Shown one piece after another: positions 54,591 to 63,600 of a stretch of 64,000 nt of DNA. Under the pieces are notes generated by a model that saw only the letters and a list, made by a program, of their open reading frames with translations, had not been told where the DNA came from and ran no database searches. A program made the translations under genes and the position numbers. The stretch comes from Micromonospora coxensis (GTDB lineage Bacteria; Actinomycetota; Actinomycetes; Mycobacteriales; Micromonosporaceae): contig NZ_LT607753.1 in the NCBI RefSeq assembly GCF_900090295.1, positions 682,001 through 746,000 of the forward strand. Direction: 5' to 3'. How positions within the stretch are numbered: position 1 is the stretch's first letter; each line of letters opens with the position of its first letter.

Positions 54591-55895
54591 ATGAACACCT
54601 TGCACCACCTGCGCTCCGCCGTACGCGGCCAGGTCTGGCTGCCCGGCGAGCCTGGCTTCGACGCCGCCCGCCGCCCCTGGAACCTCGCCGTCGAGCAGCA
54701 GGTGGACGCCGTGGTCGAGGCCGTCGACGGGGCCGACGTCGCCGCACTCGTCCGGCACGCCCGCGTCACGGGGCTGGGTATCGCCACCCAACCCAACGGG
54801 CACGGCGCCACGGGCCGTACCAGCGGCACGATCCTGCTGCGCACCCGACGCCTGAACACCCTCCAGGTGGACCCGGCGGCCCGCCGTGCCCACGTCGGCG
54901 CCGGCGTGTCGTCCGGCCAGGTCCAGGCCGCCGTCGCACCACACGGCCTGACCGGGATGCCCGGAAGCTCACCGGTGGTCAGCGTCACCGGCGTCGCGCT
55001 CGGCGGCGGACTCAGCTGGTTCAGCCGTGCGCACGGCTGGGTCGCCGACAACGTCACCGCGTTCGACGTCGTCGACGCCGACGGCCACGAGCGCCGAGTC
55101 ACCGCCGCCACCGCGCCCGATCTGTTCTGGGCGCTGCGCGGTGGCGGTGGCAGCTTCGCCATCGTCACCGCCCTGGAACTCGCCCTGCACCCCGCACCCG
55201 ACCTGTACGGCGGCCGGATGCTCTGGTCGGCCGAGCAGGCGCCGGCCGTCCTCGACGCCTACCGCAGCGTCGTCGCTGCCGCGCCGGACACGCTGACCGT
55301 CTGGCTGGACCTGCTGCACTTCCCGGGTTCCGCACCGATGGTCGCCATCGACGTCACCCATCTCGGAGACCCCGCGGAAGCCCGCGACCTGCTCCGCCCA
55401 CTGGATCGCCTGGCGTCGCCACTGTCCGACAGCCGGCAACCCATGTCGGTGGCCGAACTCGGGTCCATCACCGCGGAGCCCACCGACCCGAGCGCCGGCC
55501 TGTCCCGCGCCGAACTGGTGACCACGCTGGACGATCCCACGGCGAAGACGCTGCTGACCGAGCCCATCGAGCCGCTGCTCAGCGTCCAGCTGCGGCACCT
55601 CCGTGGTGCGCTGGCTCGCCCGTCGGACAGCCCGCACGGTCCGCTGACCGAGCCCTTCGCCCTGTACATGTTCGGGATTCCCACCGACCCGGCCCGCGCC
55701 GAAGCGGTCACCGCGAGGCAACGCGGCCTTGCCGAGGCGCTGCCCACCAGCGGCCGCAAGCCCTTCACCTTCCTCAACCCGAGCGAGAGCGTCACCGATG
55801 CCTTCGCCCCCGAGGTGGTGCAGCGCCTGCGCGACATCAAGCGCCGCCACGACCCGCACCACGTGTTCCGTGCCAACGTCCCGGTGCACGGCTGA
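54591..55895 (+). CDS. FAD-linked oxidoreductase (BBE/p-cresol methylhydroxylase type)
   Basis: 434 residues, no signal. FAD-binding PCMH domain: VAALVRHARVTGLGIATQPNG, then HGATGRT (His71 could carry the flavin), ILLRTRRLNTLQVDPAARRAHVGAG, GSSPVVSVTGVALGGGLSW and FWALRGGGGSFAIVTALEL. The C-terminus has the berberine-bridge-like ending with IKRRHDPHHVFRANVPV. Enzymes of this family oxidise alcohols, sugars or secondary metabolites; the substrate is not apparent. Divergent from the LysR gene, which probably controls it. The ATG at 54591 follows AAGGACGACC. Confidence 0.87.
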   Translation: MNTLHHLRSAVRGQVWLPGEPGFDAARRPWNLAVEQQVDAVVEAVDGADVAALVRHARVTGLGIATQPNGHGATGRTSGTILLRTRRLNTLQVDPAARRAHVGAGVSSGQVQAAVAPHGLTGMPGSSPVVSVTGVALGGGLSWFSRAHGWVADNVTAFDVVDADGHERRVTAATAPDLFWALRGGGGSFAIVTALELALHPAPDLYGGRMLWSAEQAPAVLDAYRSVVAAAPDTLTVWLDLLHFPGSAPMVAIDVTHLGDPAEARDLLRPLDRLASPLSDSRQPMSVAELGSITAEPTDPSAGLSRAELVTTLDDPTAKTLLTEPIEPLLSVQLRHLRGALARPSDSPHGPLTEPFALYMFGIPTDPARAEAVTARQRGLAEALPTSGRKPFTFLNPSESVTDAFAPEVVQRLRDIKRRHDPHHVFRANVPVHG

Positions 55896-55900
55896 CGTGG

Positions 55901-56530
55901 ATGTTCCCTCGCTGCTGCTGGGCCCTGGCTGCAGCCACCGCACTGGTCACCGCCCTGAGTTCCGGCTGCGCCGCTCCGGCGGCCGGCACGGACGGCAACC
56001 TGGTCGATGACCGGCGACCGCCGCCGGTCACGCAGTTCGTCCCCCGGGCAGGACACTGCCACGCCGTCTCCGATCCCACCACTGCGGAGAGCTACGGCCC
56101 GGTGGACTGCGGGCAGCCCCATCTGTGGGAAACCCGTCCACGTCGGGACGTTCACCGGCGACCTCGCCCAACAGCCGACCCCGCCCCGGATCTGGTCGAC
56201 CGCCATGCGTCCCGCGTTCGCCGAATGCGATGCCAGGGCACGGCAGTTCGTCGGTCAGGACTGGCGCGACGGCGGCCACAGCAGTGCCAACGGCACGAAC
56301 GACGCGATCATGAAGCAGACCGGGAGGTCCGCACCGGCACGGTGTACCGGCTGCCGTCGGAGCAGGGCTGGGCGCGCGGAGCCGCGGGGTGCGCTGCTAC
56401 TTCTGGACGGGCGGCCCCGCACTCACCCGATCGGTACGTGGAGGCGGGGGCGTGTTCGCGAGCAGCCCCTTGGTGCTCCGGGGGTGGGCCTGCCGGTGGA
56501 CCACGGGCCGGCCGAGGCCACCGGGGTGAG
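55901..56530 (+). pseudogene. Decayed septum-formation-type lipoprotein gene
   Basis: The first frame has a lipoprotein signal (lipobox LSSGCAA) and FVPRAGHCHAVSDPTTAESY then GPVDCGQPHLWET. After an apparent extra base near 56131-56135 the second frame continues VHVGTFTGDLAQQPTPPRIW then STAMRPAFAECDARARQFVG. A third frame gives VRTGTVYRLPSEQGWARG, and again another VRCYFWTGG. Together these follow the septum-formation-family pattern (Cys pair, HVGTFTG, AFAECD). At least three frame changes are needed, so it is a pseudogene, not an isolated sequencing error. It starts 6 bases after the oxidoreductase gene. Confidence 0.7.
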
Positions 56531-56568
56531 ATGACGAGGGATCTCGGCGCGGTGCGCTCGCGGGCACA

Positions 56569-59500
56569 ATGATCGCCGTGCTCACCGCCACCCGTACCCT
56601 GCTGACGTCGCTCGATCCGCTGCCGTACCGCAGGCGGATGAACCGCCTCACCGAATGGGCACGTACCGCCCCCGACCGGGCCCGGGTCTGCGCCGACCTG
56701 CGCCAACAGGGCGCCTACCAGCGGCATCTCGCCCTGGTCGCCGCGTTGGTGGTCCGGGACGCCGACGGTGTCGCCGCCGCCTTGCGTGACCCGCAGCCGT
56801 CGGTCAGAGGTGCGGCGCTCACCGCGGCGCTACGGGCCGGCATCCCGATCGGCGACGTCACCGACCGGCCGGCGACGGAGCGGCGGCGTGTCTATCGTGC
56901 CCTGCGCCGTCGCCCGGCCCCGGCTGTCGCCGACCCGCTGATCACCCAGGTCCGTGCCGCGTTCGGCGACGAGGAGGCCGCCACGCTGCTGCCCGCCTGC
57001 GGCGCCGACACGGTACGGGCGCTGCTGCCCGACCTGGAGCACGCGCTCGACCTCGAACGGCTCGTCCGGCGGCACCCCGGGCCGTTGCTGGACCGGATCC
57101 GTGAGCGGCTGGCCACTGCCCCGCCCGAACTGCGCACGAGGATCTGGAGCGATGCCGCCGACGCGGTGCTGCGAAGTGACCCGGCGCAGGCGCTCGACCT
57201 GCTCGAACGGTACGCGCCCGAGGGGTCGCTGCCCGGCCGGCTCAGCGCGTACGGGGTGCTCGCCGCACACGACGCGAGCCGCGTCGTCCGCCTGCTCACC
57301 GCCCCCGCCCGCGCGGCCTGGATACAGCGGACCAGGCTGCCGCCGGCCCTGCTGCGCCGCGTCGCGGCGTTGCCCACCGACGAGCTGGCGCCGCTCGCCG
57401 GCCGTCTCCGCGACGACAGCCGGGCGTTGGCGGCGCTGCTCGCCGTCGTCGCGCCGGCCCGGCGGGGCGAACTGTACGACCGGGCCGTGGCCGAGGTCGA
57501 CACGGCAGCGCTGACTCCGGGTGCCGAGGTCATGGAGGTGCTGCCGGCGGCGGTCCGCATCCGGGAGGCGAGGCGGGTGCTGGGCCTGGCGCGGATCCGG
57601 GAGCGGGAGGCCGAGGTGCGCGGCTGGAGCGCGTACCTGGCCTGGCCGGACGCGTCCGCGGCGCTGGACGTCGCGTTGCGCTCGGGTGACGCCGGCGAGC
57701 GGGCACACGGCTACGTGCTGCTGGTGCAGGCAGCCCGCCGCTCCCGCGACCCGCAGGCGGTGGCCGAGGTGATCGGCCGGCTCGGCCGGCTGCGCAACGA
57801 GCAGGACCCGGTACGCGCTGCCGCGCTCGGTGCCCTGGCGACGGTGGCGCCGCTGCTCACCGCGGACACGGCGGCCGGGCTCACCCGGCTGACCACCGAC
57901 GCGGTCGACGCCCGCGACGCCTCCGCCGCCACCACGGCAGCGCTGAGCGCGCTCGCCGCCGACGTCCTGCAACACCACGTCGCCGTGCCGCCCCTGCGCG
58001 AGTGGGCGCTGCTCACCATCGACCTGGTCAGCACCGGCGCGAACGTGCCGGTGCTGCGCCGCTTCGACACGGTGCTGCGACGCGGGCAGGAGACGTTGGT
58101 CTTCGAGCGGCTACGCGGCTGGGTCGAGGCGGGCATCGCCCGTGGCCGCTACGGCCCGCTGTTCGCGCTCACCCACGCCCTCGGCAAGCGGGCCCGGCGG
58201 CTGCCACCGCTGCAGGACCTGCTACGCCGGGCGATCGGCCCGCGCACGCTGCCCTCCGTGGCCCGCACGGCGATCAGGCTGTGGCTCGACGACCCGCGTA
58301 CCCGCCCGGACCGGGTCGCCGAGGTGCTCAGGACGGACCCGACGGCGGTGACGATCCACGACGTGTGGGCGACGATCTGCACGTCCCGCACCGACCTGCT
58401 CGACCGGGTGCTGGAGCGCCGACTGCGCGGCCGGTTCGTGGAACGGGGTACACGATGGGCGCCCTCCTGGGCGTACCACTCCGCGCGGTGGCTGCCCCGT
58501 CAGCAGGCCCTCTTCGTCGACCTGCAGGAGCGGATCGTCGCCGACACCGGGCAGGGGGTGTGGCGGCGTGCGGCGGCGATCAGGGCCGCCGCACGCGCGG
58601 GCAGCACGGGCCGCGAACTGGTGCTGCGCCATCTCGACGCCCCCGAGGTGGCGATCGCCGAGGCGGCGCTGGGCGCACTGGTCTGGACCGACCGGCCCGA
58701 CGAGGCGCTGCCGGTACTGCTCCGCCACGCCGACGGCGACCGGGCGCGGGTCGCCCTGTACGCGGCCGGCCGGGCTGCCCGGCACGTCCCACCGTCCCGG
58801 CTGGCCGTCACGCTCGCCGAGGTGGTGACCGGTCCGGCGAAGGTCACGAGTCGGAAGGAAGCGGCCCGGCTGCTGGCCCGGCACGGGCCGCCGCAGGCGA
58901 TGACCACGCTGCTCGCCACGTACACGGCAGCGGACACGCACCGCGACGTGCGCGCGGCGATCGTCTCCGCCGCCCGGCAGCGGCTGCAGACCGAGGCGAG
59001 CTGGACCATCCTGCGTGCCGCGGTCGACGGCAGCCGGGAGGAGCGACGCGCCGTCCTGGACGAGTACCCGTACGTGATCGCGGAACGGCACCGCCCACGC
59101 TACGCCGCACTCGTCGTCGAGGCCTGCCACGCCGCGGACCGGGAGGTCCGGCGGGCCGCGTTCGACCAGCTCGGGCAGTGGTCGCCGTGGCTCCCCGGGA
59201 TCGCCGGACTGGTCGTGGACCGGCTCACCGACCTCGGTGAGACGCTGGTGCACCTCCAGGTCGCCAACCTGCTGCGGGCCGGCGGCGACGCGGTTCTCGA
59301 CGCCGCGCTGACCCGGCTGGTGGCCCGCGACGCGGACGACGACCATCCGGGCGACCCGACCGCCGACCGCCCGGCCCGACGCCGCATCGAACTCCTGGCA
59401 CACGGCGCGGTCGTCCGGTCCCGAACTCTGCCGGCCAGTGCCGACCGGAGCGCCCTGGTCGAGTCGGCGCGCCGGCTGGCCGGTCGGCCCGGCTTCGCCG

Positions 59501-59841
59501 GCACGGCCACGGGGCTGCTGGTCGACCTCGGCCGGCTGGACAACCTGGACGAGATCGCCGGACTGTGTGCCGGCCGGCCCGTCCTCGCGGTCCGTGCCGC
59601 CGAACGCGTCGGCGCCCGCCTGCGCGACCTCGGCGAGTGGCCCGGTCCGGTGGTCCTCGCCGACACCGTCGCACGGCTGGCGGGGCGCGGCGACCTCGCG
59701 GGTGGGCTGTTCGCGGTGGCGCTGGTCCGGCAGGGGGCCGGTCTCGGTTGGCGGTCCCCGTGGCGGGATCTGCTGATCGGGCTGCGCCGACACCCGGACG
59801 CCGACGTACGCGAGGAGGCGTACCACATCGACATGAGCTGA
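56569..59841 (+). CDS. Large HEAT-repeat-like helical protein
   Basis: 1090 residues, cytoplasmic, composed throughout of Ala/Leu/Arg-rich helix pairs of about 35-45 residues in the style of HEAT/ARM repeats: VRDADGVAAALRDPQPSVRG, LRHLDAPEVAIAEAALGALV, ACHAADREVRRAAFDQLGQW, IGLRRHPDADVREEAYH. No catalytic motif, P-loop or membrane segment. Such solenoids are protein-binding scaffolds; uncharacterised members of this size are frequent in Micromonosporaceae and Streptomyces. ATG 56569 after a weak ribosome-binding site. It is followed by two unknown genes on the same strand. Confidence 0.75.
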   Translation: MIAVLTATRTLLTSLDPLPYRRRMNRLTEWARTAPDRARVCADLRQQGAYQRHLALVAALVVRDADGVAAALRDPQPSVRGAALTAALRAGIPIGDVTDRPATERRRVYRALRRRPAPAVADPLITQVRAAFGDEEAATLLPACGADTVRALLPDLEHALDLERLVRRHPGPLLDRIRERLATAPPELRTRIWSDAADAVLRSDPAQALDLLERYAPEGSLPGRLSAYGVLAAHDASRVVRLLTAPARAAWIQRTRLPPALLRRVAALPTDELAPLAGRLRDDSRALAALLAVVAPARRGELYDRAVAEVDTAALTPGAEVMEVLPAAVRIREARRVLGLARIREREAEVRGWSAYLAWPDASAALDVALRSGDAGERAHGYVLLVQAARRSRDPQAVAEVIGRLGRLRNEQDPVRAAALGALATVAPLLTADTAAGLTRLTTDAVDARDASAATTAALSALAADVLQHHVAVPPLREWALLTIDLVSTGANVPVLRRFDTVLRRGQETLVFERLRGWVEAGIARGRYGPLFALTHALGKRARRLPPLQDLLRRAIGPRTLPSVARTAIRLWLDDPRTRPDRVAEVLRTDPTAVTIHDVWATICTSRTDLLDRVLERRLRGRFVERGTRWAPSWAYHSARWLPRQQALFVDLQERIVADTGQGVWRRAAAIRAAARAGSTGRELVLRHLDAPEVAIAEAALGALVWTDRPDEALPVLLRHADGDRARVALYAAGRAARHVPPSRLAVTLAEVVTGPAKVTSRKEAARLLARHGPPQAMTTLLATYTAADTHRDVRAAIVSAARQRLQTEASWTILRAAVDGSREERRAVLDEYPYVIAERHRPRYAALVVEACHAADREVRRAAFDQLGQWSPWLPGIAGLVVDRLTDLGETLVHLQVANLLRAGGDAVLDAALTRLVARDADDDHPGDPTADRPARRRIELLAHGAVVRSRTLPASADRSALVESARRLAGRPGFAGTATGLLVDLGRLDNLDEIAGLCAGRPVLAVRAAERVGARLRDLGEWPGPVVLADTVARLAGRGDLAGGLFAVALVRQGAGLGWRSPWRDLLIGLRRHPDADVREEAYHIDMS

Positions 59842-59939
59842 CCGCCGCGAGCAGGGCGAACACGGCGCACGGAAGTGAGGCGGCACTGGCGGGCTGCCGG
59901 TCGCGACTGGGGCGTGCTGCCTGCGCGTAGGGTCACCCG

Positions 59940-60620
59940 GTGACCGTTTACGACATCGCCGCCAGACTGCCCGCCATCGACCGGCTGCGGGCACGGTGCC
60001 GGGCGTTGGCCGTCCTGGAGCGCATCATCGACGGCGGGGAGCCGTACTACGACTTCACCTCGGCATGGGGTGACGGCGAAGCCGCGTTGATGAGCAACGG
60101 CAGCGGTGACGAATGGGCCGTCGTGTTCACCGCCGAAGGCGCGTTCATCCGGGTCTTCGCGCACGAGTCGGCGATGTCGCCCTACGCCCACCCGGACCAG
60201 GAGTTGTGGCCGGGCCTGCTCGACGGCTTGCCCGAGGTGTGGCGTCCGCAGGTGGAGGAACCCGCGTTCTGCGACGAGACCGGCCGGTTCCTCGCCACCG
60301 CCGTGCTGTGGCGGCTGGCCGACGACGACCGCTGGAACGCCGGGAAAGGCATCGCCTTCCCACCGGGCCCAGGGCCGTACGACGACCGTGGGCCGGACGG
60401 GTCCGGCATGCTCGACATCCTGCTCGACGACATCGTCGACCGGTTCGTCGAGTTCGCCGGCGACTACTACGAGATCGAGGTGGACCGGGCGGCAGTCGCG
60501 CACGTGGTGGCCCACCGGCCGCTCACCGACACCGTGGTCCGGGCACTGAACCCGCACCTCACCGGCGCCGAGTTGCGCGAGGACGTCGCCGCTGTCGGCT
60601 ACCCGACGGCCGCGACGTGA
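59940..60620 (+). CDS. Conserved-type protein of unknown function
   Basis: 226 residues, GTG start at 59940. A soluble, acidic protein with mixed helix/strand pattern: YDIAARLPAIDRLRARCRAL, WAVVFTAEGAFIRVFAHES, MLDILLDDIVDRFVEFAGDY then YEIEVDRAAVAHVVAHRPLT. I do not recognise the family; it has the feel of SMI1/SUKH-like immunity-type or DUF proteins, but this is not supported by a clear motif. It lies 98 bases after the HEAT-like gene. Confidence 0.6.
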   Translation: MTVYDIAARLPAIDRLRARCRALAVLERIIDGGEPYYDFTSAWGDGEAALMSNGSGDEWAVVFTAEGAFIRVFAHESAMSPYAHPDQELWPGLLDGLPEVWRPQVEEPAFCDETGRFLATAVLWRLADDDRWNAGKGIAFPPGPGPYDDRGPDGSGMLDILLDDIVDRFVEFAGDYYEIEVDRAAVAHVVAHRPLTDTVVRALNPHLTGAELREDVAAVGYPTAAT

Positions 60621-60722
60621 CCGCAGGCCCGGTGAGCCGTCCTGGACGCCTGGCGGGGCCGCGCGCTCCGGCCCGTCACCCGAATGGCCTGTGTCCGTGA
60701 CGGTAGGTTGCATCCTGGGGAC

Positions 60723-61517
60723 ATGATGGACGCGGCGGGAGACCGAGGGCGAGGTGGCGGATTGTCAGGCTGGATCCGCGCCGACAGCGGCCTGTACGTC
60801 CCGGCGCGGTCCACCGACTCCGCCTCATCCGGCGGCGGGACGAACGAGGCGGGACCCCGCCCTGCCCAGTGTGGTGGCGGGACGAGCGAGGCGGGACGGT
60901 CCACCACGGCCGCCAGTTGGATCCAGGCGGTCGCGGCGCTCGCGGCCACCGTCGTCTCCTCGATGGCACTGGTCATCGCGGTCAGCGCGCTCCGTGACCA
61001 GCAGCAGGTCGACAGTCGGGCCATGGACCGCTTCGATCGGCGCTACGCCGAACGGGTGTCGTGGTGGGCCACGCGACGCGACCGGGGCACCGTGAACATC
61101 CAGAACCGCTCCCCCGTTCCGGTCCTGGACGTGACCCTCCTGATGGTCGAGGTCACCGACGTCGACGAACGGAAGTTCAGCGGAACGCACCAACGCCGCA
61201 TCGGCGTACAGATCTCGGACCTGCCGCCGTGCACGCTGACGGTGGCGGACCTGAGCGAACCGGTCATGTCCGACCGGATCGACCGGGCGCTGCGCGACGC
61301 CGACGTGATCCCCCGCCCGCACACCGATGGAGGCCGCCTGCCCGAGGACGGGGCGGTGCTGACCTACGCGGTGCGCTTCCATGACGGCACCGCGCTGTGG
61401 GAGAGGGAACGTTCCGACCTGCGGCAGCTGCACGGCTCGCTCGCGGAGAAGGACCTCACCATCATCGCCACCACCCAGTCCACGCAGCCCGTCACCGACT
61501 GCGGCACCGACGGTTAG
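60723..61517 (+). CDS. Single-pass membrane protein of unknown function
   Basis: 264 residues. A Gly/Ser/Thr-rich low-complexity N-terminus (1-65, with the near-repeat GGGTNEAG / GGGTSEAG), one transmembrane helix (about 66-89), a short charged segment and a beta-rich domain (about 108-255: GTVNIQNRSPVPVLDVTLLM, YAVRFHDGTALWERERSDLR). The arrangement of helix, QQVDSRAM stretch and beta domain is common in actinobacterial proteins of unknown role. Start is ATG 60723; a second ATG lies at 60726. Convergent with the GlxA-like gene. Confidence 0.6.
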   Translation: MMDAAGDRGRGGGLSGWIRADSGLYVPARSTDSASSGGGTNEAGPRPAQCGGGTSEAGRSTTAASWIQAVAALAATVVSSMALVIAVSALRDQQQVDSRAMDRFDRRYAERVSWWATRRDRGTVNIQNRSPVPVLDVTLLMVEVTDVDERKFSGTHQRRIGVQISDLPPCTLTVADLSEPVMSDRIDRALRDADVIPRPHTDGGRLPEDGAVLTYAVRFHDGTALWERERSDLRQLHGSLAEKDLTIIATTQSTQPVTDCGTDG

Positions 61518-61533
61518 CTGCCGTACCGGACCG

Positions 61534-62511
61534 TCACGAGGTGCGCGCCGCCGCACCCGTGGTGCGGAACGTCTGCCGGTACACCGTCGGTGCGACCCCG
61601 ATCGCCGCGGTCAGGTGCTGGCGCATCGAGGCGGCGGTGCCGAACCCGGCCTCGGCGGCGACCCGGTCGACCGGCAAATCGGTGGTCTCCAGCAGACGTC
61701 GGGCGAGTTCGACCCGCTGCCGGGCGAGCCACTGCACCGGTGTCAGGCCGACCTCGGCGCGGAAGCGGCGCGAGAAGGTACGGACGCTCATGTGGGACTG
61801 CCGGGCCAGCTCGGCGAGGGTGATCGGCCGGTGCAACTGCCCGAGTGCCCACTGCCGGGTGTCGGACGTGGTCGCGGTCGCCGGCTCGGGCACCGGGCGG
61901 TCGATGAACTGCGCCTGGCCACCCTCGCGCCACGGGGGCACGACGCAGAGCCGGGCCACCCGGTTGGCGACGGCGCTGCCGTGGTCGCGGCGTACGAGGT
62001 GCAGACACAGGTCCACGCCGGAGGCCACGCCAGCTGCGGTGAGCACCTGCCCGTCGTCGATGAACAGCACGTCGGCATCGACCTTCACCTCGGGAAACGT
62101 GCGCTGGAAGTGCTCGGCGTTGTTCCAGTGGGTGGTGGCGGGGCGGCCGTCCAGCAGCCCGGCGGCGGCCAGCACGTACGAGGCGGTGCAGATGGAGACG
62201 ATCCTCGCCTGCGGCCGCAGTCGGCGCAGGGCCGCTGCGGCAGAGTCGGGCAGCCAGTCCCGGTCGCCGACCGGGTCGCACACGAAGGGCGGCAGCACCA
62301 GGGTGTCGGCCGTGTCGATCACCTCGGGGCCGTGTGGGACCGTCACGGTGAAGTCCGCGCTGGTGGCGACGGGGCGGCCGTCGGTGCTGCACGTGACGAC
62401 CTCGTACAGCGGCTCGCCGTCGGGGCCGACAGCCGTGCCGAAGATGCGGACCGGAATGCTCAGCTCGAACGGGTACACGCCGTCGAGCGCCAGGACGACC
62501 ACGCGATGCAT
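61534..62511 (-). CDS. GlxA-type transcriptional regulator (DJ-1/PfpI plus AraC helix-turn-helix)
   Basis: 325 residues. N-terminal DJ-1/PfpI domain (about 1-185: VVVLALDGVYPFELSIPVRIFG, LVLPPFV, IVSICTASYVLAAAGLLDGRPA) and C-terminal AraC-type DNA-binding domain (about 220-318: ITLAELARQSHMSVRTFSRR, VQWLARQRVELARRLLETTD). Such regulators often stand divergent from an oxidoreductase. Here the quinone-reductase-like gene starts 102 bases away, and a 9-bp inverted repeat covers the regulator's start codon. ATG 62511 gives the usual MHRVVVLALDG. Confidence 0.92.
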   Translation of the reverse strand: MHRVVVLALDGVYPFELSIPVRIFGTAVGPDGEPLYEVVTCSTDGRPVATSADFTVTVPHGPEVIDTADTLVLPPFVCDPVGDRDWLPDSAAAALRRLRPQARIVSICTASYVLAAAGLLDGRPATTHWNNAEHFQRTFPEVKVDADVLFIDDGQVLTAAGVASGVDLCLHLVRRDHGSAVANRVARLCVVPPWREGGQAQFIDRPVPEPATATTSDTRQWALGQLHRPITLAELARQSHMSVRTFSRRFRAEVGLTPVQWLARQRVELARRLLETTDLPVDRVAAEAGFGTAASMRQHLTAAIGVAPTVYRQTFRTTGAAARTS

Positions 62512-62545
62512 GGCCAGATCCTTGCACGTTGTGGCAATCTGGCCA
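62511..62545. promoter_or_regulatory. Perfect 9-bp inverted repeat, probable GlxA-regulator operator
   Basis: TGGCCAGAT-N17-ATCTGGCCA, with an inner TTGC/GCAA dyad (62522-62537). It overlaps the regulator's ATG and lies 69 bases before the oxidoreductase start, fitting autoregulation and control of the divergent gene. Confidence 0.65.
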
Positions 62546-62613
62546 CTCGAACCGGTGGCCGCCGCTCCGGCAGGGTGGATCGCGCACACCCACGATGAAC
62601 AGGAAGGCATGCG

Positions 62614-63540
62614 ATGCGCGCGATCGAACAGGACCGGTTCGGTGGACCCGAGGTACTCGAACTGGTGGAGGTCGACCGCCCCGAGCCCGGTCCGGCGGAG
62701 GTGCTCGTCCGGGTCCACGCCGCCGGGGTCAACCCGACCGACTTCTGGCACCGCGCGACCGGCGGCCTGCTCGGCCGGCCGGTGCGGCTGGGCTGGGACG
62801 TCTCCGGCGTCGTGGCGGCCGTCGGTGTCGGCGCCGCGCTGTTCTCGCCCGGTGACGAGGTCTTCGGGATGCCTCGGCTACCACAGGCCGCCGGCACGTA
62901 CGCGGAGTACGTCACGGCGCCGTCGCGTCACCTCGCCCGCAAGCCCGCAGGACTGTCCCACGTCGAGGCGGCCGGCCTGGGGCTCGCCGGGCTCACCGCG
63001 TGGCAGGCCCTCGTCGATGTCGCCGATGTCCGGCCGGGCCGACGCGTACTGATCCACGCCGCCGCGGGCGGCGTCGGCCACCTCGCCGTGCAGATCGCCA
63101 AGGCGCGCGGCGCGTACGTGGTCGGCACCGCGAGCGCCGCGAAGCACGCGTTCGTCCGCGGGCTGGGCGCCGACGAGGTCGTCGACTACACCCGCACCGA
63201 CTTCGCCGAGACGCTCCACGACCTCGACGTGGTCGTGGACCCGATCGGCGGCGAGTACGGGCCGCGCTCGCTGCGGACGTTGCGCCCCGGCGGCATCCTG
63301 GTCGCCCTCGCCTCGCCGGCGGAGACGTACCTGCAGGAGGAGGCGGCCCGGCAGGGCAAACGCGCCCGATTCATGATCGTCGAGCCCGACTCCGCCGGGC
63401 TCGCGTCCCTCGCCGACCTGGTCGACGCGGGACACCTGCGCGTCGAGGTCGACACGGTGCTCCCCCTCGAACAGGTCGCCCGGGCCCACGAGATCGGCCA
63501 GACCGGCCGCACCAAGGGAAAGATCATCCTGACGCTCTGA
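62614..63540 (+). CDS. Zinc-independent MDR oxidoreductase (quinone reductase-like)
   Basis: 308 residues, NADP(H)-dependent medium-chain reductase. GroES-like N-terminal part (1 to about 115; PAEVLVRVHAAGVNPTDFWH, GWDVSGVVAAVG) and a Rossmann domain with AAGGVG (150-155). No Cys/His zinc-ligand cluster of alcohol dehydrogenases, so a quinone or enone reductase is more likely. Closing pattern VDTVLPLEQVARAHEIGQTGRTKGKIIL is standard (abbreviated). Probably controlled by the divergent GlxA-type regulator. ATG 62614. Confidence 0.9.
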   Translation: MRAIEQDRFGGPEVLELVEVDRPEPGPAEVLVRVHAAGVNPTDFWHRATGGLLGRPVRLGWDVSGVVAAVGVGAALFSPGDEVFGMPRLPQAAGTYAEYVTAPSRHLARKPAGLSHVEAAGLGLAGLTAWQALVDVADVRPGRRVLIHAAAGGVGHLAVQIAKARGAYVVGTASAAKHAFVRGLGADEVVDYTRTDFAETLHDLDVVVDPIGGEYGPRSLRTLRPGGILVALASPAETYLQEEAARQGKRARFMIVEPDSAGLASLADLVDAGHLRVEVDTVLPLEQVARAHEIGQTGRTKGKIILTL

Positions 63541-63545
63541 CCTCC

Positions 63546-63580
63546 TGCGTCGGTCCTGGCGGCGGCCCGACCGGACGCCA
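63546..63580. terminator. Possible hairpin between convergent genes
   Basis: TGCGTCGGTC pairs imperfectly with GACCGGACGCCA in the 60-base gap between convergent genes. One bulged base; weaker than the other hairpins. Confidence 0.35.
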
Positions 63581-63600
63581 CCGCAAACGGCACGTCCTGC

